Shown piece by piece: positions 59,558-64,000 of a DNA stretch of 64,000 nt. The position numbers and the translations under genes were made by a program. How positions within the stretch are numbered: the stretch's first letter is position 1; the number at the start of each line of letters is the position of its first letter. The notes under the pieces are model-generated. The model worked only from the letters and a program-made list of their open reading frames with translations, was not told where the DNA came from and ran no database searches. Source of the stretch: Stropharia rugosoannulata (taxonomy: Eukaryota > Basidiomycota > Agaricomycetes > Agaricales > Strophariaceae); contig JANCIK010000009.1 in assembly GCA_028532985.1 (NCBI GenBank), forward strand, positions 3,100,001-3,164,000, read 5' to 3'.

Positions 59558-62500
59558 TTAAGCATCACCCTCGACACCTAAAAATGCCTTTTCGCGCCCC
59601 AAATATGCTGCTTTAATCCCCCGACCTTCCAGCCCACTGACTACTATTTCTTGCGGGTCTCCGGGAACAAGATCAATGGCGTTGTCACTCCATGTTACTC
59701 TCTTCTCCGTGCTTTCGCCAGCAACTGAGAGTACAACACACTTTGCAGGCCGCTCCACTGTCAATGTCAGCGTCGTCTGGCGTGGACCTGGGCCCGCAGC
59801 ATGTCGCACAGTTAATGCGGGATCTGGGGGATGCAAGAAGCGGTATGGCTCTGGCCAATCCGAGTATCGAGCAAGAAGTTGTCCCGAAGTTGGGTCGAAA
59901 AGACGCGCAGATATGACCACTGTAGCTGAGCTGACACGTAATGGATCCCCTTGGGCAAAATCATCGCGATTTGGGCCTGGACAATTGAGCTGGCGCAAGA
60001 TCTCGGTTGTCTGATTCGGGAGGAGTACAACCTCGTGTATTTCGGAGGTTGACCACTCTGGCGAGACGAGGTCAAAGAAAGAAAGTTCAAGACGGACTGG
60101 GATTGGTGTGAGAGTGCTATTAGCACCCCACACATCTAGAGATGCCTGGAAGACTTGGATTGCACCGAATTCATAGAACTTCGCAAATTGAGCTAAGGAA
60201 CAAATATTATAAGGATTTCAACTCACCTGGCGCGGTCGGTCGTTGTCTCGATTCTTTACCACCTATACACCAGTGTCAACTATTATAACAAGAAAGTACA
60301 AGTCAACCACACATACATTGCGGAATATTCCAACTGTGACGGCTCTCAAACTTCGTGAAATAGTATAATAAACCGGCTTTGGTCGTAACTAACACGTTTT
60401 CAGAACTTAATGAAGGGTTCAACACGACTACTGAACACTCACGAAATAGTCTGCTATAGCCCATGAGACTACAGGCCAGCAATCATTTAGCTGCCATACG
60501 AGGACGCCAGAGCACTGTTTATGAATGAGTTCATGTTCCTTAGACCATTCTCTTCAAACCGTACAAATTCTTTCCCTCTTCCACGCCATTCGCGTCTCCA
60601 TGAGCGGTAAGCAAAGCTTACAGCCTCAGACTGCATGAGCTGCGTATTGTACACATGACTATTCAAATTAACAACAATTAGAGGATCGAGTCCAGCTGAA
60701 GAAACAACTGGCTCACCTTTCAAAATCACTTGTCAGTTTAAAGTTTTCGTTCATGACAATCGCAAAGCGACGCTCAAAGCTTCCTGCTTTGGTATGCTGT
60801 GCCATCAGCTGTGATTGTGCGTAAAATTGTTTCTTGTCTGCGCCCTGCATCCAGTACTCTATGGTGCTCATACACGGCATTGCCGGTATACCAAATTCAC
60901 TGTGCACCATGTCAGGCCAACTTAGACGAAGCCCAATTTTTCTTAAAGATTAAATGCCCACCTGACGAAACGGCCACCCATACGGTCGTATTCCTGGTAC
61001 TGCAGCTCCTTCCCGCCCCATATATTCCATTGATGCACATCACCAATTGTGGGATCACTTGTGTCCCAACCTTTTCCGCCGTATGGGGAACCCCGGTGGT
61101 AGGGAACAGGGGGATGTGTGAGACGCGACACAACTTCTGGAAGAATTTGTTCATAAATCAACCGTGCAGGGAGTGATTCGATATCTATGTGAAGACGGGT
61201 ATCAAATGTTTGGCTGCTTTCGTGAAGAGAAATAAATACGGACCACCCCATTGGAGAACTAGTTGATAATCTTCATTGTTCCCGCAGAAGCAAACTATAG
61301 CAGGATGGTGGCGAAGGCGCAAGACGTTATCTTCAGCCTCCTGCTTTACACTTTCAACGAAAGCCGCATATGCTGGATAGACACCGCATGCAAATTGAAA
61401 ATCTTGCCAAACTAGGATGCCAAGCTCTATATGAAGGTTAGGCTTTCTGGCGTTGATACAGAGTGTTTTATCTGGCTTACCATCACATATATCATAGAAG
61501 ATATCGGGTTCGTAGACACCACCTCCCCATAAGCGAACCATATTCTGGTTTCCATCGCGCAGAAGGGTAAGCCAATCTTTGTATCGCTCGGCGCTAATAG
61601 TGGTGAGGAAGTTATTCGCGGGTACCCAGTTAGAGCCTGTGCAATAAAAGTGGTAAGCTATGTTTAAATTGCTTGTACGTGATGTCCATTACCTCCCATG
61701 AACATTCGCACTCCGTTGACCTCGAAAAGAAAAGTCGTTCCTTTTCCGTATTGATCTTCCTCGGTGAGCTCTTCTTGAACGAGTTTAACATTGCGAAATC
61801 CTATCCGCTTGGATATGGTGTCAATAATCTCATCATCCTATATTGTTCTATCATGAAGATGCCTCTCTGTATATAGACAGCAAGCAGACGCACCAGCGTG
61901 ACCAGCGACACTTCAGCAACATATAAAGCTTGTTTTCCATAATTGACAGGCCACCAGAGCTCAACACCGTTCTTCTCCAAGTCACTCCAGACAACGATGG
62001 AGTCATGCTGAGTGTCCATACTTCCATCCCATGGGGATATCCGGACACGAGCGCTCCTGATTAGGCGATTTCTGTCAGAAGGATCGGTCAATTTCACCAC
62101 TAAATATTCGATAGATGGGTCCCAGGTCCCGGATAATGTCGCGCTAACGCGAAGTGAGGCAGTGTATTTTCCTTCGGAAAGAATGGTAGCATATGCACTA
62201 CCCTGAACATCCTTCAATCGCGCATCGTACGAGATTAACTTGATAGGGCGGTATGGACCGCAAGTCATCAATTCTGGACCCTTCAAGGCGATTTATATTA
62301 GCTGTAGAAAAACCCCATAAAACACTAATGGAACTCACCCAGTCCCAACTATATGCGTCGAATTCCATGAATGATTGTCTCAGCACCAGAGTATATGCGG
62401 TTCATATTTTTATAGATACGCACCGCCAATCATACTGTGCTTTTCGCACATATACACGGCTTGCATCCCCAAGATTAGTTGATCCTGCGCGCACCCTTCC

Positions 62501-63063
62501 ATACTTTGCCTCTTCGGCTTTGGCACGTGTTTTGGCAGACTTGAAGTGGAAAAGCAAGACATTGGTGTCCGAGAGTGCGGTTCTGGGGAAAGCATAAGTG
62601 TACGTCCTGAACATGTTATCCGCCTTCAGAATTAAGCCTCCGTTCTGGAGACATCTAATTAGGAACTGGTTGTCTATAAAATACTGGATTCTCACTAGAT
62701 ATACATCACAAATGGTGTCAAGGCCTTCGAAAACCAGGAGACCGTGCTTGAACGTTCGCGATAGAGGTGAGTTCCTAAATTCGCATTTGTAAAGCCATTC
62801 CGCCTCTCCTACCCCTATTTGCTCTAATTATGAGTCCATTTCAGTTAGTGACCTTTGGGCTTACACTGAACCCGGTGTTCATTGAATCCTACGTATGGGT
62901 CTGGTATATCTCCGTTTCGAAGTAGCTCAACATGCACTTCAGAGGGTATCCGAGAAACAGGCAGCCATCCTCTTGTATTCTGTATGTCTTCGCGCTGAGA
63001 TGATTCCACTTGCTTCCAAGACCAGTCTCCAATATCGCCGAGCACCCGATACTCTGCAGCCAT
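59558..63063 (-). CDS. Beta-mannosidase (glycoside hydrolase family 2)
   Basis: Exo-beta-mannosidase of about 860 residues that cuts terminal beta-1,4-mannose from glycoproteins and mannans. The start at 63063 gives MAAEYRVLGDIGDWSWKQ and GWLPVSRIPSEVHVELLRNG, then DPYVGFNEHRVQ, the usual GH2 sugar-binding domain. The TIM-barrel part has GSNWVPANNFL, MVRLWGGGVYEPDIFYD and VWQDFQFACGVYP. The acid/base Glu is in CGNNEDYQ and the nucleophile Glu in VHSEFGIPAMPCMS. WQLNDCWPVVSWA and the C-terminal sandwich (59558-60133) finish it. There are about ten introns. No signal peptide is visible, so it is likely intracellular, as in the cytosolic type B enzymes. Neighbour: the ThDP enzyme, convergent. 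A scrap of its first exon is duplicated upstream at 63525-63600. Confidence 0.93.
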
Positions 63064-64000
63064 GTTCGTGGTGGGGAGATAACAGAGGTGGGATTCAGAA
63101 ATGGACCCGATTTAAAACTCTGCAGGAAGAAGTTTCTGGCCCTTCGACTCCCATGTTCAATCTGCTGATGTCCTTTCGCGGACCGTACTGACCGTTTTTG
63201 CCATGCTTCCCAACAACTTTCCAAATGATTCCAGGAAAGGATTCCAGGATACGATGCCCATAAGAGCGAGTCAGATAATGGAACAAATGTCTGCTTGATA
63301 TGTGGTGCATGAGATAGAAGAAATGAGCTTATTGTTTTCGACGTTGCCTGTGATGATGGGTAGAGCTTTGGTAGAGTACCGCCGTGATTATGAGTGCTGG
63401 TGCCGAGACCGATGCGGTACTTATTTACTTAGTTACGTAAGCTAACTTTAATTCAGCTAGATTAGATTGCATTATTTATTTCCATTTGAGCTGATATCAC
63501 TTGTGTACTTCCAACATTGTTCCAGTTCAGAAGGTATCCGAGAAACAGGTCAAAAAAGGCAGCCATCCCCCTGTGTTCTGTGTATCGTTGCTCTGCCAAG
63601 GTGGTAGGGACTTGGTAGGGACTCTCTATGCCGATGTTGGAAACATGTCAAAATCGGTCAGGATGGTCCTCTGCCATTTTATCCGTGTATCATTTATTGC
63701 AATTTGAGCTGATTTTCATTTGTGCCCCTCAGACATGCTTCGTGTTGAAATACGGGACAGAAGACGGAAAAGAGGATGAAGTTGGTTTGTCCTGCATCAG
63801 ATTTCGACCTTCCAACGAGGTTCGTGAAGTTCTGTCAAACATTTATTATTCTTCTGCGGAAAGCCTTGTTATACTAGATAATGATCAAATACTGATAGTC
63901 CTTAAATCCAAGATTCACTTATAGTACCAAATTACACTTTGCTTGTACCACTGGGCCTCTCTGGCTAGAAGGCCGTATCATTTAAATTGATTCAAAGCGT
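63064..64000. other. Upstream region of beta-mannosidase with duplicated fragments
   Basis: About 940 bp at the window's right edge with no supportable gene. It contains the beta-mannosidase promoter and two direct duplications: part of its first exon (63525-63600) and a gagctgat-containing block (near 63490 and 63707). The frame 63628-63924 runs through but has no start or splice support that I trust. Confidence 0.45.
63525..63600. repeat. Duplicated scrap of beta-mannosidase first exon
   Basis: The sequence at 63525-63600 repeats 62935-63000, inside the first beta-mannosidase exon, in the same orientation. Shared blocks are ggtatccgagaaacag, then gcagccatcc, then tgt-ttctgt. The upstream copy carries an extra gtcaaaaaag (10 bases) between the first two blocks, so it cannot preserve the coding frame. 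It is a partial local duplication. Confidence 0.65.

Overview
The window looks like a piece of nuclear chromosome from an Agaricomycetes-type basidiomycete. Genes are split by many short introns (mostly about 48-80 bp). Several families are typical of mushroom-forming fungi: a DUF6535 membrane protein, a seven-TM membrane protein of the VFGMG/WRCYH/APTLMVGR type, S10 serine carboxypeptidases and a large-subunit catalase. Housekeeping genes (RRP6, a HEATR5/LAA1 protein, a CCDC137-like nucleolar protein) sit beside family-expansion genes and long gene-poor stretches. I see no bacterial, viral, rRNA, tRNA or CRISPR content. All gene models below were spliced by eye from reading frames and splice consensus.

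Layout. 1-2966 (-): RRP6 exosome nuclease, its C-terminal end cut by the window edge. 4429-5742 (+): seven-TM membrane protein. 6224-7002 (+) and 7332-7822 (-): tail-to-tail pair of DUF202 membrane proteins. 10403-11253 (+): unassigned four-exon protein, possibly an alpha/beta-barrel (ABM-like) protein. 13210-15077 (+) and 15368-17449 (-): tail-to-tail pair of MFS transporters. 18035-24967 (-): LAA1/HEATR5. 25384-26219 (-): short-chain dehydrogenase. 26854-28119 (-), 29222-31857 (+) and 31974-33263 (-): a catalase bracketed by two paralogous histidine phosphatases. 33.3-39.7 kb: gene-poor and repeat-bearing. 39750-40351 (+): dual-specificity phosphatase. 40.4-45.4 kb: gene-poor with degenerate repeats. 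45371-47964 (-): DUF6535 protein. 49427-51514 (-) and 52318-54472 (-): head-to-tail pair of secreted serine carboxypeptidases. 55.2-55.85 kb: small inverted-repeat element. 55903-56750 (+): CCDC137-like protein. 57079-59342 (+): thiamine-diphosphate enzyme of the benzoylformate decarboxylase/acetolactate synthase type. 59558-63063 (-): GH2 beta-mannosidase. 63.06-64 kb: non-coding, with a duplicated scrap of the beta-mannosidase 5' exon.

How the genes relate. I see no single pathway or biosynthetic cluster. The recurring theme is local duplication: four gene families are present as neighbouring pairs, two pairs inverted tail to tail, one in tandem and one flanking the catalase. The pairs share intron positions, so they let splice sites be checked one against the other. 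That comparison shows GC-AG introns in two genes where the paralogue has GT-AG at the same position, and stop-free, multiple-of-three last introns in both histidine phosphatases. Functionally the loci suggest nuclear RNA decay (RRP6), Golgi-endosome traffic (LAA1), peroxide defence (catalase), secreted or vacuolar proteolysis (carboxypeptidases), mannan or glycoprotein breakdown (beta-mannosidase) and small-molecule transport (MFS).
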